Assembly: GCA_036925085.1 (NCBI GenBank)
Contig: JAUPFP010000001.1
Coordinates: 18,847,342-18,911,341, forward strand
Length of the DNA stretch: 64,000 nucleotides
Direction of reading: 5' to 3'
From: Brachycybe producta
Taxonomy: Eukaryota > Arthropoda > Diplopoda > Playtdesmida > Andrognathidae
In this document: in pieces, positions 34,101 through 41,034 of the stretch
How positions within the stretch are numbered: the first letter of the stretch is position 1
Layout: each line of letters opens with the position of its first letter
The notes under the pieces: model-generated
Database searches by the model: none
Seen by the model: only the letters and a program-made list of their open reading frames with translations
Told to the model about the DNA's origin: nothing
Translations under genes and position numbers: made by a program

Positions 34101-37100
34101 ATATTTATTTTCTTGCTGTTCTCCAGAATGTCGCCACTGCAGTGGCTAATGTTATGATTATGCATAGACGTTTTTGTAAAATTTGGACGCAAAAAGGCTA
34201 AGCGAACCGTTTTTTTTTAAACTAGACTGGTAGAAGGTAATGATAAGTTTTATCATGGCAATATCTTAAAGCAAAAGTTCAGTTTGAAAATTACCGTTTT
34301 TGGTTTTTTCACTAACATTTCATGAAAAACTATTTTCGCCTTTTTCAAACTGTCATAGAAAGTTTATGTTGAAAGAGAACATCATAAAAAAAAAACGTTT
34401 AGCAGTATCACAAATTATTTTCAGTTTTTTAAATTCTTCTAAAAAAAATTTTTGCACTTTTTTCGTCTTTCAAATGTTTCGAATCCTAACCTCAAAAAAA
34501 CTGTTAAAAATCTGGTAAAATTAATTTGAACTCCACTGACGTCCAATAGGAGCGTTCACTAACAACAAAAAACGGCGATTGTTGCAATTTCGGTGGTACC
34601 CCGATCACCAATATCACCTTGTGGCGACCCTGTGTGTCACACTTGTTTTTTTTATTATTAATAATTTAATATTATTTTATTAATTTGTATCTTCTTAATG
34701 AATAATATAGGATTCTTATATGAAGCATTCGAGATTCGCGAGATTCGAGAACCTTTTAGGATTCGGATTCTAGACAATTTAGAATTCGTCCCACCTCTAC
34801 TCTTTAGTTACAAATCGGGCTCCTAGGGCGGCGTTACCATGGCTACGTGTCTTCACGTGGCCAAACCCCATTTAGCTGTACAGTGAAAAAAAAAAAATTC
34901 AAAGAGCGAATTTACTGGTACAAGCATGAATGTTTTTAAAAGCATTTTTTAAACATAACTCAGTGTCTTTTCAAAACTTGATGAATAATTATTTAATTAT
35001 TTAATAACAGTTTTAAAAAAACGAAAAACGAAAAATCGGCTTTATTTAAATTGACATAAAACGATTATTTCCAAACAGATCATCACAAAAAAAGAGTTCC
35101 CTTGCTTAATTTATTCATCAAGTTTCGAAAAGACAAGAGTTTTGTTTAAAAAATGCTTTTAAAAACCTACTTACTTGTTACTGGTAAATTCGCTCCTTGA
35201 ACTTAGAGCCATGTCCGTAGAGATCTAAGGGTGCGGCCATGTGAATTCACTTACTTCATATAGTGAGATTATTTGGAATTAACTCTAACCTCACACCTTA
35301 ATTATTACCTTCCAAAATAAGCAAATAAATAAATCTTGAAATCGATTTACATAAAAGAAAATTTAAAATTATGTGATTTAAATCAACCATCGCTTCGTAC
35401 TCTACGTAGAGCTCCTTCGAAACAGTTTCTTGCTTCTTCCATGTCTCCTTTCTTCCAAAGACATTCTCCGAGTTCGTTCCAAGCTTCGGTCAACTTATAA
35501 TCGAACTTCACAGCTTTCCTGAGACTCTCCAGTGCCTCCGGATCGAACTCGGGAGTTACGTTGAGCGCTCGACCCCATAGGTAATAGAACCTTGCTCGAT
35601 TTTCCTTTTCGCACTGATCTACAAACAAAAAGAAAAGTTAAGTAGCCACTTTTCGTTGGCTTTTATATTTGAGTGTCATTTTCTCTTTAAGAGTACCTTT
35701 TGATTTCTTTATTAAAGTAACTGTCTTTTGTAACTCTGCAGTGATATGTTTATTTTTGTTCATAGATTCCTGTTTGAGGTCGTGAGTCTCGAAGAAATGG
35801 TCGCGAAAGTTGTACAATCCGTTCACGGTGTCCTTTTGGAGGTGTTGGCAAAAACCGAAACGAATACAAAGTTAAAGCCAATTATAATATCGATTTTAGC
35901 GAATTCTTACTACGAATGAGACTAAAAGGTAAAAACATAAAGGAACATCGACTCGAGTAATTGTCTGCAATGTCTCTTGATGACACTTTTATAAATTTTT
36001 GTTTTTGCCCATATATGTATTTTTTGTTCAGAAATAAATTTTGTTAACATTTAGACTGCACCTAACAAACAGATGACAAAAATAGTGAAAAAAAAACCGG
36101 GTGGATTGATTTGAATCAAACAGATTTCATTTAAATCAGTTGATTTTAATGAAGAAGAAAATTCTTCATTAAAATCAACGCGATTTAAATGGAAAAACAA
36201 ATTTGGCAACGAAATAAAAATCAGGTGATCAGGGTAGACTCATTTCAATCAATAGAACTTTAAATCGCGGTTTTAAATCAAATCACTTTTTTTTTTTTTT
36301 TTTTATAAAATTTCCAAAAAAAATCCAATTATTTTATTTCATTATTTTTTTTTAAACATTGAAGAAAAATTGAGACTTCATTATTTATTAAATTATTACA
36401 GTAGAGTCCTGATTAGCCGAGGTTCCGTGTTATCCGAGCTACTCTTTTTTATATATATTTTTGTATGTATTAACTATTAATGTTTTTTATCTCGTCCAGA
36501 CGCGATACTAAGTCGTCCGGACGAGATAGTAAGTCAAGTCAGGATGAAAGGATGAATATTGTGGGATAAAACTCTAAAACCTGAAACAATATGCATATAA
36601 AATTGACTGAACACCGTACTAACATAAGTGTGGAACAAGATAACCATTGTTTAAGAAAACCATTTTTTACATTCTGGGGACTGCGCCCCCCCCCCCGGGG
36701 ACCCCCTGCAACAAGCTTAATTTAACGTAACGCCATCTATTCACCGATAAAAATAAAAAGTATAGTGTTCCTTCAATTCTCTATATACATTCTGTTTCTG
36801 AGTTTAGAGTTACCCTACAATGTTCATCCTTTCATCGAGTCCCGACTTAGTATCTCGTCCGGACGACTTATTATCTTGTCCTGGACGAGATACTAAGTCG
36901 TCCGAATTAGATAAAAAAAATTCCATGTTCTCAACAGGGCTCCGTACTAAATAGACACAAGTTTGTAATTGCATATTCTTTTTCTTGTAGTATGCTAGTA
37001 CATAATATTATGTATTTTCCCTTGAGAGATACTATGGGGAGGGCGACATTATCAATTATCGCAAAGTAACATTTCCTTGTTAACCGAGTATGACCATATC

Positions 37101-39323
37101 CGATTCCGAGATGTTCTTGGTTCACATTAGCTCAGGTAATCGGGACTCTAATATAGGCCTACATGTAAGCATGTTACCATCTAAAAAAAAATATGATATT
37201 CCTTACTTACTTGTGCAGTCAAAACTAAAGCTATATTTAAAAATGATTACGTTTAAGAGCCTAGATCCACGTCCATCTTGTTGTTTTGAACAGACGACAA
37301 CGAGACAAATGAGTGTTCTTATATGGTGTTACTAAAACTGCAAGAAATCGCTTCAGAATCGCTCAATTAAAATACAGTAAAGCGCAAAATGCAATAAAAA
37401 CTATTGTTCTTCACGTGCTCGATTTATATAATTTTTGAAAAGGTCCTTCTATTTTTAAACAAGGTTCAAAGTCGTTCGTTTTTTTAACCCCATGTTAAGT
37501 CCCATAGGAGCAAAAAACCGTCACCCAAACATTAGAAGAACTCCCGTTAAAAACAACTCAGAACAATAACAAAATAATTATTACGTGCATTAATCTACTG
37601 GCTTCACAATGTTTTCTTTTTATAAGGTTAGCACGCGAAATTATTTTTCTATTAATTATTACGTGACTTCGAACCGGGAGAAAAAACGTTAAAAAACCGT
37701 TTTTCAATCAACAACGATCGCAGCGCCTACATTCGGAGAAATTTTGAACTAAACGATGTATCTAGCCTCTTAAAGGTAATGGAACGTTGCTTACAACTTT
37801 GTTTTATATCGTTTGTGTTGTGCGTGTAAAATGTAATATATAATGTAGATTATATCTATTTTTAAATGTTACATTTTTAATGTAAAGTATTGCTTTTTTA
37901 AGTCGTTGTTTTAAATCACATTTTCAACTTTTTCTGTTTTTTAAAAAAAGGGAATTTTTCCTCTGGCAAGAAGGAATTTCATTCATAGCAGGGTGGATTG
38001 ATTTAAATCAGTCGCTTTTTTTTCATTTAAATCAACGTGATTTAAATGATAATTTAAATTTGATTTAAATTAGGGATGGGACAGTCGAATCGTGCGAATC
38101 TTGAAAAATATTCGAGATTCGAAAACTCAAATCTTCACGCTTTTTTCGTCTTTCGGATCCTTCAAATGGAAACCTAAAAAAAAAACTGTTATAAACTGTA
38201 GTCAAATTAGTTTTAACTCCATTGACGTCGAATAGAAGCGTTCACTAACAAAAAAAAAAAACCGGCGATTGTTGCAATTTCGGTGGTAACAGGATCACCA
38301 ATATCGCCTTGTGGCGGCTCTTTTGAGTGCCACACTTGTTTTTTATTATTAATAATTTAATATTTAATATTATTTCATTTATTTGTATCTTCTATAATGA
38401 ATAATATACAATTCTTATATACAAAAGATTCGAGAGATTCAATATTCGGAAGATTCGAGAGATTCGAAAACCGATTCGGATTCGAGAAAATTTTGGATTC
38501 ATCCCACCTTTAATTATTACACTGACAGCAGACTTTTGTTACCATGTTTGTACCATGTATATTTTGGGAAATTTGGGGGTCCGCGCTAATTTATTGTTTC
38601 TGTGTTTAGGGATACGCCATCAAAAGTTTGGAGACCACCGCTCAGACAGTCAGTTGGGAGCAGCCAGAAAGATTCAGATAGCCCCGCCCTTTTATGAGCA
38701 TCAAACCAATAACAAACAGAATCAAACACGTAACAAACCCAAATAACCAACCAGAAAGAACATTTCTGGCTGCGTCTAACTGCTTCTCTGCTTTCAGTCC
38801 CAGGCATGTAAAGACAAGGAAATACAGTCGTTTTCCCCGCCCTTTTATGAGTGTCAGACCAAATATCAACCACTTGAAAATTGAAAAGTGCGGAGCAGGT
38901 GACGTCAGACCCCATAACAAACCAATTAGAAAATGCCAGTCCTCATAAAAGGGGCGGAGCAAATGTCTGCGTGTTCCTGTCTTTCAGTCTGCTCTAAAGC
39001 CCCGTTTTCATGATGATAGTTTTCACGACAGTTGCTGTCATGCGAGCAACTATCGCTAGAACTATCACCGTGAAAACAACATGATAGTCACTGTCGCGAT
39101 AGCACTATCACACTGTCTCGTTTGACTAGATAGTTGATAGCACTTGTCATAATAGTAATGGCGCATTCACACTAGGCTGGTTTACGAAAGCCAATTTCAG
39201 GCATCAAAAAGTGACAATTTAAGTAAATAAGTAGATGTTTACCTCAATATCCTTCAGTGTCGCCTTACAATTGACATCATGTTTGAGAGAAGGCGAATTT
39301 TCATTGTAAACCTTACACGCCAT
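14976..39323 (-). CDS. TTC5: TTC5 / STRAP homologue, nine exons, 452 residues
   Basis: TTC5 is a tetratricopeptide-repeat protein that acts as a p300/p53 stress cofactor and reads the N-terminus of nascent tubulin on ribosomes to trigger tubulin mRNA decay. Coding exons on the minus strand are 39243-39323, 35697-35832, 35401-35618, 29018-29165, 28848-28939, 20908-20961, 20696-20842, 20396-20616 and 14976-15237. Every junction is GT-AG and keeps frame; the total is 1,359 nt including the stop, against about 440 residues in human. TPR helices cover about residues 30-290 and the OB-fold about 293-452. Landmarks shared with human TTC5 are RALNVTP (89-95), EAWNELGE, NKVSLRSLSMVLRQL, TQPDLHYNR, VIIGKVV, GVIIGDSVAIPEP and LVVNGK. 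Arg160 aligns with the tubulin-contacting Arg147 of the human protein. No stop or frameshift was seen, so the gene looks functional. The short first exon rests on frame, splice donor and weak similarity. Confidence 0.93.
15784..15913. mobile_element. MITE family D, copy 1
   Basis: Palindromic element of about 130 bp. Ends are ccccttttatgagg/cctcataaaagggg-like; inside are ctaattggtttg and a TGACGTCA-type core (tctgacgtcacatgc). Other copies are at 38,836-38,959 and 42,183-42,388. Confidence 0.75.
15956..16021. repeat. Perfect 66-bp palindrome
   Basis: Each base from 15956 to 15988 pairs with 16021 to 15989; the centre is tacatatgta. The arms contain atttccatatttccttaatg. A further 16-bp palindrome (gaatacatatgtattc) follows at 16,023-16,038. 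It lies in TTC5 intron 8 beside the inverted repeat at 16,035. Confidence 0.95.
16035..16190. repeat. Right arm of inverted pair with 14,085-14,180
   Basis: Reverse complement matches 14,085-14,180, strongest over gtattccctattcatattc; the middle of this arm is longer by about 50 bp. Confidence 0.6.
16220..16380. repeat. Direct repeat, copy 2 (partner 14,640-14,790)
   Basis: Same-orientation copy of the TTC5 3' untranslated segment: gcaatcgttgggt, cacaatatttta and gaaatttctggaggtgatgg. It ends near 16,380, where an unrecognised, slightly GC-richer 300-bp stretch (16,390-16,690) follows. Confidence 0.7.
17108..17411. mobile_element. MITE with AGGCCTAGCTAGAGCTC ends
   Basis: The 304-bp element has inverted ends AGGCCTAGCTAGAGCTCAAT and AGGCCTTGCTAGAGCTCAAT (inward), extending about 35 bp with small gaps. 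Flanks are ttt on both sides, a possible 3-bp duplication. It lies in TTC5 intron 8. Confidence 0.85.
17680..18280. mobile_element. Fold-back element around a TTAGG-like minisatellite
   Basis: Left arm (about 17,685-17,742) reads ctacagctaccagggtcact and ctacagctaccaaaaaata. Its reverse complement appears twice on the right, around 18,160-18,185 and 18,208-18,225, and again near 18,258-18,275. Between the arms, 17,760-18,085 is a degenerate array of GGTTAGGTTTGGTTAGGATC-type units (5- and 10-bp periodicity). The element lies in TTC5 intron 8. Confidence 0.75.
17760..18085 (+). repeat. Degenerate (GGTTA/C)n minisatellite
   Basis: About 325 bp of gttcggttag / gtttggttag / gatcggttag units. The pentamer TTAGG recurs but is interrupted by TTCGG and TTTGG, so it resembles arthropod telomere repeats only loosely. 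Confidence 0.85.
18720..19310. mobile_element. MITE with CGATTTTTGCCGAT-rich ends, expanded by (GA)n
   Basis: The left end (ggttgtacggagccgatttt, then repeated accgattt..gccgat) and the right end (reverse complement ggctgtaccgatcac, then gccgat repeats) form imperfect inverted ends of about 80-100 bp. The inside holds the GA microsatellite. No coding sequence. Confidence 0.6.
19030..19115. repeat. (GA)n microsatellite, about 43 units
   Basis: Uninterrupted GA run of about 86 bp. It creates spurious Arg-Glu and Leu-Ser frames on the two strands. Confidence 0.98.
19755..20265. mobile_element. Fold-back MITE 130 bp from TTC5 exon 8
   Basis: Arms of about 180 bp: gatataggggcgctgacatc...cgtttgcaaaaaa...tatgtcatgatt...cactcacaagagg at the left, with the reverse complement (cctcttgtgagcg-like, aatcatgacata, cgcaaacg, gacattg...caccccaatatcg) at the right. 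It occupies the 3' part of intron 8 on the plus strand, close to the exon 8 donor at 20,395. Confidence 0.75.
20396..20616 (-). CDS. TTC5: TTC5 exon 8
   Basis: Acceptor tttctttgttag, donor gtatgt. Encodes GQLKPKRLQNF through NSLQPGMNAEKVIIGKVV to P365 plus two bases. This is the linker and first half of the OB-fold; human has KTKKLQSM and LQPGVNSGAVILGKVV. A different overlapping frame on the same strand also stays open but has no similarity. Confidence 0.95.
20696..20842 (-). CDS. TTC5: TTC5 exon 7
   Basis: 49 codons, phase 0 at both ends. Begins ALKYEEEYQDALEGF, the counterpart of human HKYEESYGEALEGF, and continues through the last TPR helix to LIINK. Introns on either side are 79 bp (3') and 65 bp (5'). 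Confidence 0.95.
20908..20961 (-). CDS. TTC5: TTC5 exon 6
   Basis: 18-codon exon, phase 0: NKDQTARTQPDLHYNRSI, matching human RKASSNPDLHLNRA. Acceptor actgttttag, donor gtaagc. Confidence 0.92.
21117..21455 (+). repeat. Polinton left terminal inverted repeat
   Basis: Aligns with the reverse complement of about 27,600-27,938 through agactactatagagc, cattccaatgtcac, gtagcagcc, ttcattcaagcg and tttttaattctca, with short gaps. Confidence 0.85.
21550..23072 (+). pseudogene. Polinton fossil, unassigned genes of the left part
   Basis: 21,550-21,891 holds an unassigned helical protein piece. About 22,450-23,072 holds a piece with FAYKGGIVETNLLLKFNIP, INLEELG and a cysteine pair (SCPDC), a pattern I associate with a protein common in Polintons and related elements. 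Order and strand agree with the genes to the right. Broken. Confidence 0.5.
23241..24078 (+). pseudogene. Polinton packaging ATPase remnant
   Basis: Contains a Walker-A-type SSCGKTTFVKKML segment and downstream blocks (QIAHLSHQMYFGNTKF, YSYLMIDLTQ, FPGEYTAVFLPKQ) typical of the FtsK/HerA-like DNA-packaging ATPase of Polintons and adintoviruses. Broken. Confidence 0.75.
24243..24425 (+). pseudogene. Polinton small hydrophobic protein
   Basis: Short basic protein (MKKELRPYRHVLNKLVN) ending in a glycine-proline-rich hydrophobic stretch (GGWLPLLISPVLSML), like the small hydrophobic gene found between ATPase and integrase genes in many Polintons. Confidence 0.55.
24480..26090 (+). pseudogene. Polinton integrase remnant with chromodomain
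   Basis: The left part encodes an uncharacterised Polinton-associated domain (YDPPGWEPFITELKKMNVP). Next comes the integrase N-terminus (GSFGGVDRLHAATGKKFTRG, LHKPVRRTF), a DDE-type core region at about 25,200-25,520, and a C-terminal chromodomain at about 25,940-26,030 (LLVKWKGY). Broken; about three or four breaks. Confidence 0.75.
26090..26853 (+). pseudogene. Polinton structural-gene-like remnant with coiled coil
   Basis: A short segment (YTVKLPKPIEIIGDYEVALD type, about 26,130-26,210) recalls the start of a Polinton structural (penton-like) protein. The longer part to 26,853 is a Lys/Glu/Gln-rich coiled coil with no known domain. Broken. Confidence 0.45.
26860..27590. other. AT-rich right part of the Polinton fossil
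   Basis: Highly A/T-rich, with aaaataaaatt(g) phrases repeated at 26,870 and 26,970. A hydrophobic frame on the minus strand here is a compositional artefact. A minus-strand frame at 27,326-27,670 overlaps the right terminal repeat and has no similarity. Confidence 0.4.
27600..27938 (-). repeat. Polinton right terminal inverted repeat
   Basis: Reverse complement of the left repeat, ending cctatactact at 27,938. Confidence 0.85.
27939..28260. repeat. Repeat family H, right part (split by the Polinton)
   Basis: Matches the copy at 34,806-35,245 (tgtcttcatg/tgtcttcacg, atttactggtac, aaaagcattt, aaacttgatgaata). The missing left end is ttagttacaaatcg at about 21,097-21,110, on the other side of the Polinton. 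Confidence 0.75.
28261..28847. other. Remainder of TTC5 intron 5, no gene seen
   Basis: Mixed low-copy-looking sequence. A phrase gtactatgcaac at about 28,507-28,518 recurs at 29,438-29,449, indicating another dispersed repeat on both sides of exons 4 and 5. Confidence 0.4.
28848..28939 (-). CDS. TTC5: TTC5 exon 5
   Basis: Opens in phase 1 to give W194-L195, then ILGNAYLTAFFTLGQDPKLL to AYRQA; human has [20 protein letters not shown] and AYAQA. Donor gtgagt. A 78-bp intron separates it from exon 4. Confidence 0.95.
29018..29165 (-). CDS. TTC5: TTC5 exon 4
   Basis: Encodes GSNKVSLRSLSMVLRQLGNT to DGISW plus one base. Human NKVSLQNLSMVLRQL aligns without gaps and includes Arg160, equivalent to human Arg147. 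Acceptor gaaacag, donor gtaaga. Confidence 0.96.
29220..29890. repeat. Dispersed repeats in TTC5 intron 3, incl. inverted pair 29,660-29,845
   Basis: The segment ctgcctatgaacgccrcttg-aatattgcatc occurs on the minus strand at about 29,668-29,725 and on the plus strand at about 29,803-29,838, forming a fold-back. A 71-residue minus-strand frame across it (ITAYERRLEYCIEMKASG) has no convincing family. Confidence 0.5.
29887..30540 (+). pseudogene. RTE endonuclease domain
   Basis: Open until 30,540. The AP-endonuclease fold begins LRFGTWNIGSLTGKTREL and includes CLQETRWKG and RHGVGIVLDS, all hallmark positions of LINE endonucleases. The sequence continues after a stop at about 30,672-31,235 with GGDFNGHVG and the SQIDLFMIR segment. 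Confidence 0.88.
30672..31235 (+). pseudogene. RTE endonuclease C-terminal part and linker
   Basis: GGDFNGHVGKG is the conserved active-site segment of the endonuclease, followed by ITFKSRAGESQIDLFMIR. After about 30,990 the linker towards reverse transcriptase begins. A short continuation in another frame lies at 31,337-31,579. Confidence 0.85.
31677..32579 (+). pseudogene. RTE reverse transcriptase domain
   Basis: GPDGIPVEVWK, GFMPGKST, FIDLEKAYDRVPR, HHGSALSPYLF and MLFADDIVLVGE are reverse-transcriptase blocks 1-6 in order; FADD is the catalytic motif. Typical RTE spacing and length (about 300 residues). Confidence 0.92.
32566..33138 (+). pseudogene. RTE C-terminal domain
   Basis: Continues the protein in another frame: MLYGSECW, MLRFMSGVTRRDRIRN, LRWFGHVLRSGEDG and GRGRPKQTWDVVVKRDM are the conserved thumb and C-terminal blocks of RTE proteins. 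Ends within 12 bases of the (ATG)n tail. Confidence 0.9.
33394..33470 (-). repeat. tRNA-like sequence (SINE head or tRNA relic)
   Basis: On the minus strand an A box TGGCACAGTGG (33,461-33,451) and a B box GGTTCGAATCC (33,414-33,404) are spaced as in a tRNA. The T-stem has one mismatch and the acceptor ends do not pair, so it is not a functional tRNA gene. Confidence 0.55.
33480..34449. other. AT-rich intron sequence, no gene seen
   Basis: About 970 bp within TTC5 intron 3 with no bounded element or supported exon. Confidence 0.45.
34450..34802. mobile_element. MITE family A, copy 2 (left-truncated)
   Basis: Aligns to 38,125-38,515: ctgttaaaaatc...ccaataggagcgttcactaa, tgttgcaatttcggtgg, ccttgtggcgaccc and the right end gattcg...cccacctcta. 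Confidence 0.8.
34806..35245. mobile_element. Repeat family H, copy 2 (fold-back), unoccupied Polinton site
   Basis: Internal inverted arms at about 34,903-34,990 and 35,103-35,195 (gcgaatttac...aaaagcattttttaaac...aaacttgatgaata). Its left end ttagttacaaatcggGCTCC continues without interruption, whereas the other copy is split by the Polinton after ttagttacaaatcg-tgcc. Confidence 0.75.
35401..35618 (-). CDS. TTC5: TTC5 exon 3
   Basis: Encodes D73 to R145: GRALNVTPEFDPEALESLRK, LTEAWNELGECLWKKGD and CFEGALRR. Human has GKALNVTPDYSPKAEELL and EAWNQLGEVYWKKGDVAAA. Donor GTACGA at 35,400 gives the correct phase for exon 4; the nearer GT at the end of the open frame does not. Confidence 0.95.
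35697..35832 (-). CDS. TTC5: TTC5 exon 2
   Basis: Encodes DTVNGLYNFRDHFFETHDLK to KKSK plus one base; human has DQLYSFRDCYFETH. Acceptor ccaaaag, donor gtactc. An upstream in-frame stop shows this is not the first exon. Intron 2 is 78 bp. Confidence 0.93.
35840..36390. repeat. GATTTAAATCA-rich repeat in TTC5 intron 1
   Basis: At 36,098-36,290 reiterated atttaaatca / tgatttaaat motifs form inverted ends (gggtggattgatttgaatca left). A related start cagggtggattgatttaaat occurs at about 37,989. Both fit a hAT-like MITE with CAGGGTGGATT ends. Confidence 0.5.
36399..37153. mobile_element. pogo/Tigger-like MITE
   Basis: Left end cagtagagtcctgattagcc and right end (inward) ttagagtcccgattacctga carry the TA-flanked CAGTAGAGTCC...GATTA pattern of Tc1/mariner pogo-type elements, with ccgag motifs further in. 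No transposase. A second MITE is inserted inside. Confidence 0.55.
36488..36913. mobile_element. MITE with CGTCCGGACG ends, nested
   Basis: Arms of about 90 bp in opposite orientation carry actaagtcgtccggacgaga units, then ggatgaaaggatgaa and its complement. The centre holds a poly-C run at about 36,690. Inserted in the pogo-like element. Confidence 0.7.
37160..37985. other. AT-rich intron sequence, no gene seen
   Basis: About 820 bp within TTC5 intron 1 without a recognisable element. A repeated cgttaaaaa...ccgttt pattern near 37,550 and 37,690 is weak. Confidence 0.45.
38083..38515. mobile_element. MITE family A, copy 3 (complete)
   Basis: About 433 bp from TAGGGATGGGACAGTCGAAT to AAGGTGGGATGAATCC (inward). 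It is the reference for recognising the two insertions in copy 1. Flanking duplication is poor (AT-rich). Confidence 0.8.
38600..38995. mobile_element. MITE family D, copies 2 and 3
   Basis: ccccgcccttttatgag occurs at about 38,681 and 38,837. The reverse complement ctcataaaaggggcggagc ends the right copy at about 38,959, and gtgacgtcagacc lies inside. A complete copy (38,836-38,959) therefore lies beside a half copy. Confidence 0.7.
39243..39323 (-). CDS. TTC5: TTC5 exon 1 (start codon)
   Basis: ATG at 39,323 opens 27 codons (MACKVYNENSPSLKHDVNCK, then ATLKDIE) and meets donor gtaaac in phase 0, as exon 2 requires. The joined sequence LKDIE-DTVNGLYNFRD parallels human LQKLQELVDQLYSFRD. No other upstream candidate in the 3.4-kb intron fits phase and similarity. 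Confidence 0.78.
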
Positions 39324-39480
39324 TGTGTATTTAACGTGGCCAAGACTCAAGAGCAAAGATTATATATGAGATTAGCGCCCCTAGTGGCGTAACAGCCTCG
39401 CATATATAGTGTATTTAGCCCTAGCGGCAGTTTCTTATCAGTGACGTCATGCAGCACCAAATTTAAAACTAAAAGGCATC
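39324..39480 (-). promoter_or_regulatory. Candidate TTC5 promoter
   Basis: Upstream of the start codon are a TATA-like ctatatatg (39,409-39,401), a palindromic CRE TGACGTCA (39,442-39,449) and gcgcccctagtggcg (39,375-39,389), whose complement resembles a CTCF core lacking one G. All three fall within 130 bp of the ATG. Assignment is inference from position. Confidence 0.4.
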
Positions 39481-39709
39481 AATACGCATGTTACATATTA
39501 GCGTTAGCCCACTAGTACTTGCAGAGAGCATGCGCATTGCCATCTTATCGTTTATATAGGAAAGTGTGGAAAGTGAAAACTACGGTGCCCCTTATAGGAC
39601 GTTTAAACTACTAATTTATTGACTTATTATCTCAATTTACTGACTTACAGTGTAGTATCTCAATTTATTGAGATACTATCTCAATATATTGGCTTAGGTT
39701 TGGTTAGTA

Positions 39710-41034
39710 TTAAGTTTCTCAAATCTCACAATCTCATTTCTGATAACCAACATGGGTTTCCTGAGAGGGCGCTCTTGTGAGACTCAACTTATCCTGGTAG
39801 TGGATGACCTCCAGAAGAGTTTAGACAATGGTAAACAGGTTGACATGGTGTTTCTTGACTTTTGTAAAGCATTTGACACTGTTTCACATTCAAAACGTCT
39901 TGCAAAAGTTCCAGCATATGGGTTGGGGGGCAGGTAACCAAATGGGTAACTTCTTTTTTAAGTGATAGGAAACAAAGGGTAGTTATAAATGGGTCTCACT
40001 CAGAGTGGTTGTCTGTTAAATCTGGTGTACCCCAGGGTAGTGTGCTGGGTCCTCTTTTGTTCCTAATATTCATTAATGACTTCAGCAACACAGTTGGCAG
40101 CAATTGTAGACTATTTGCTGATGATACTCTAATTTACAAAAAGGTTGATGGTATCCAAGACTGTGAAACATTAGCTCTACATTTGAAGGCAATTGAGGGA
40201 TGGTGTAATACATGGCAACTTCAGTTGAATGAGGGGAAGTGTAGCGTTATGAGGCTAACTCGGGGTAGAAATCCAATTATGTTCAATTATAGTATGATTG
40301 ACACTATTCTTCAGAGTGTCCAGTGTTATAAGTACTTGGGGGTTACAATGACAGACTACCTTTCTTGGAAAAAACACATTGATGGTGTTACTGGGAAAGC
40401 TCTACATATGCTTCGTTGTAGTCAAAGGACAGTGGGCACCTGCTCAGCACAAGTTAAAACTATTGCCTATCAAGCATTGGTTCGGCCTCATCTTGAGTAT
40501 TGCTGCAGTGTATGGAATCCTCATTCTGTCACACACTCATTCAGTTGAAATGGTTCAGCGTAAGGCAGCTAGATTTGTTTGTGGCAGGCACAAATTTACA
40601 GATAGTGTCACTGAGATGCTGTCAGTGCTACAATGGCATAGTTTGGCACATCGCAGGGCTGAGTTAAGTTTGAAATTGTTTGGAAAAATTACACGGGGTG
40701 ATTGTCCTAAACCGCAGTCCAGTGATATTCATAAAGCACTATATATGGGCAGGGCTGACCACTCTAAACAAAATTAGGAAGATTTTTGCTAGGACAGATT
40801 CATATTATTGGTCTTTTTTTTTAGAGTTATAAGACAATGGAACGCTCTTCCTGAGTCAGTGGTGAATGAGGATAATTTTGTTTTGTGGGATTGACATTTG
40901 TATATTCATCTTGTTTTTTATATATGTGCATGTATATGTGCTTGACAATGCTTAATGCTGCATGTGGACTTTTATGTCCCTCTGCCATAGGCCTATTTGG
41001 CTGCTAGCAGAGTACTAATTGTAATTGTAATTGT
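39710..41034 (+). mobile_element. CR1/jockey-type LINE, 5'-truncated
   Basis: 3' end gtactaattgtaattgtaat... is a short TAATTG repeat tail, typical for this group. About 1.3 kb survives, covering reverse-transcriptase blocks and the C-terminus. It sits inside the fold-back element between the two AATATATT arrays; the target duplication is short (gttagt) at best. Confidence 0.8.
39752..40777 (+). pseudogene. LINE reverse transcriptase (partial)
   Basis: GFLRGRSCETQLILVVDDLQ, FLDFCKAFDTVSH, SGVPQGSVLGPLLFLIFIND and RLFADDTLIY are reverse-transcriptase blocks 3-6. LNEGKCSVMRL, YKYLGVTM and the C-terminal HLEYCCSVWNPH and VQRKAARFV segments follow. There are frame breaks at about 39,937 and 40,548; otherwise well preserved. 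Confidence 0.88.
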
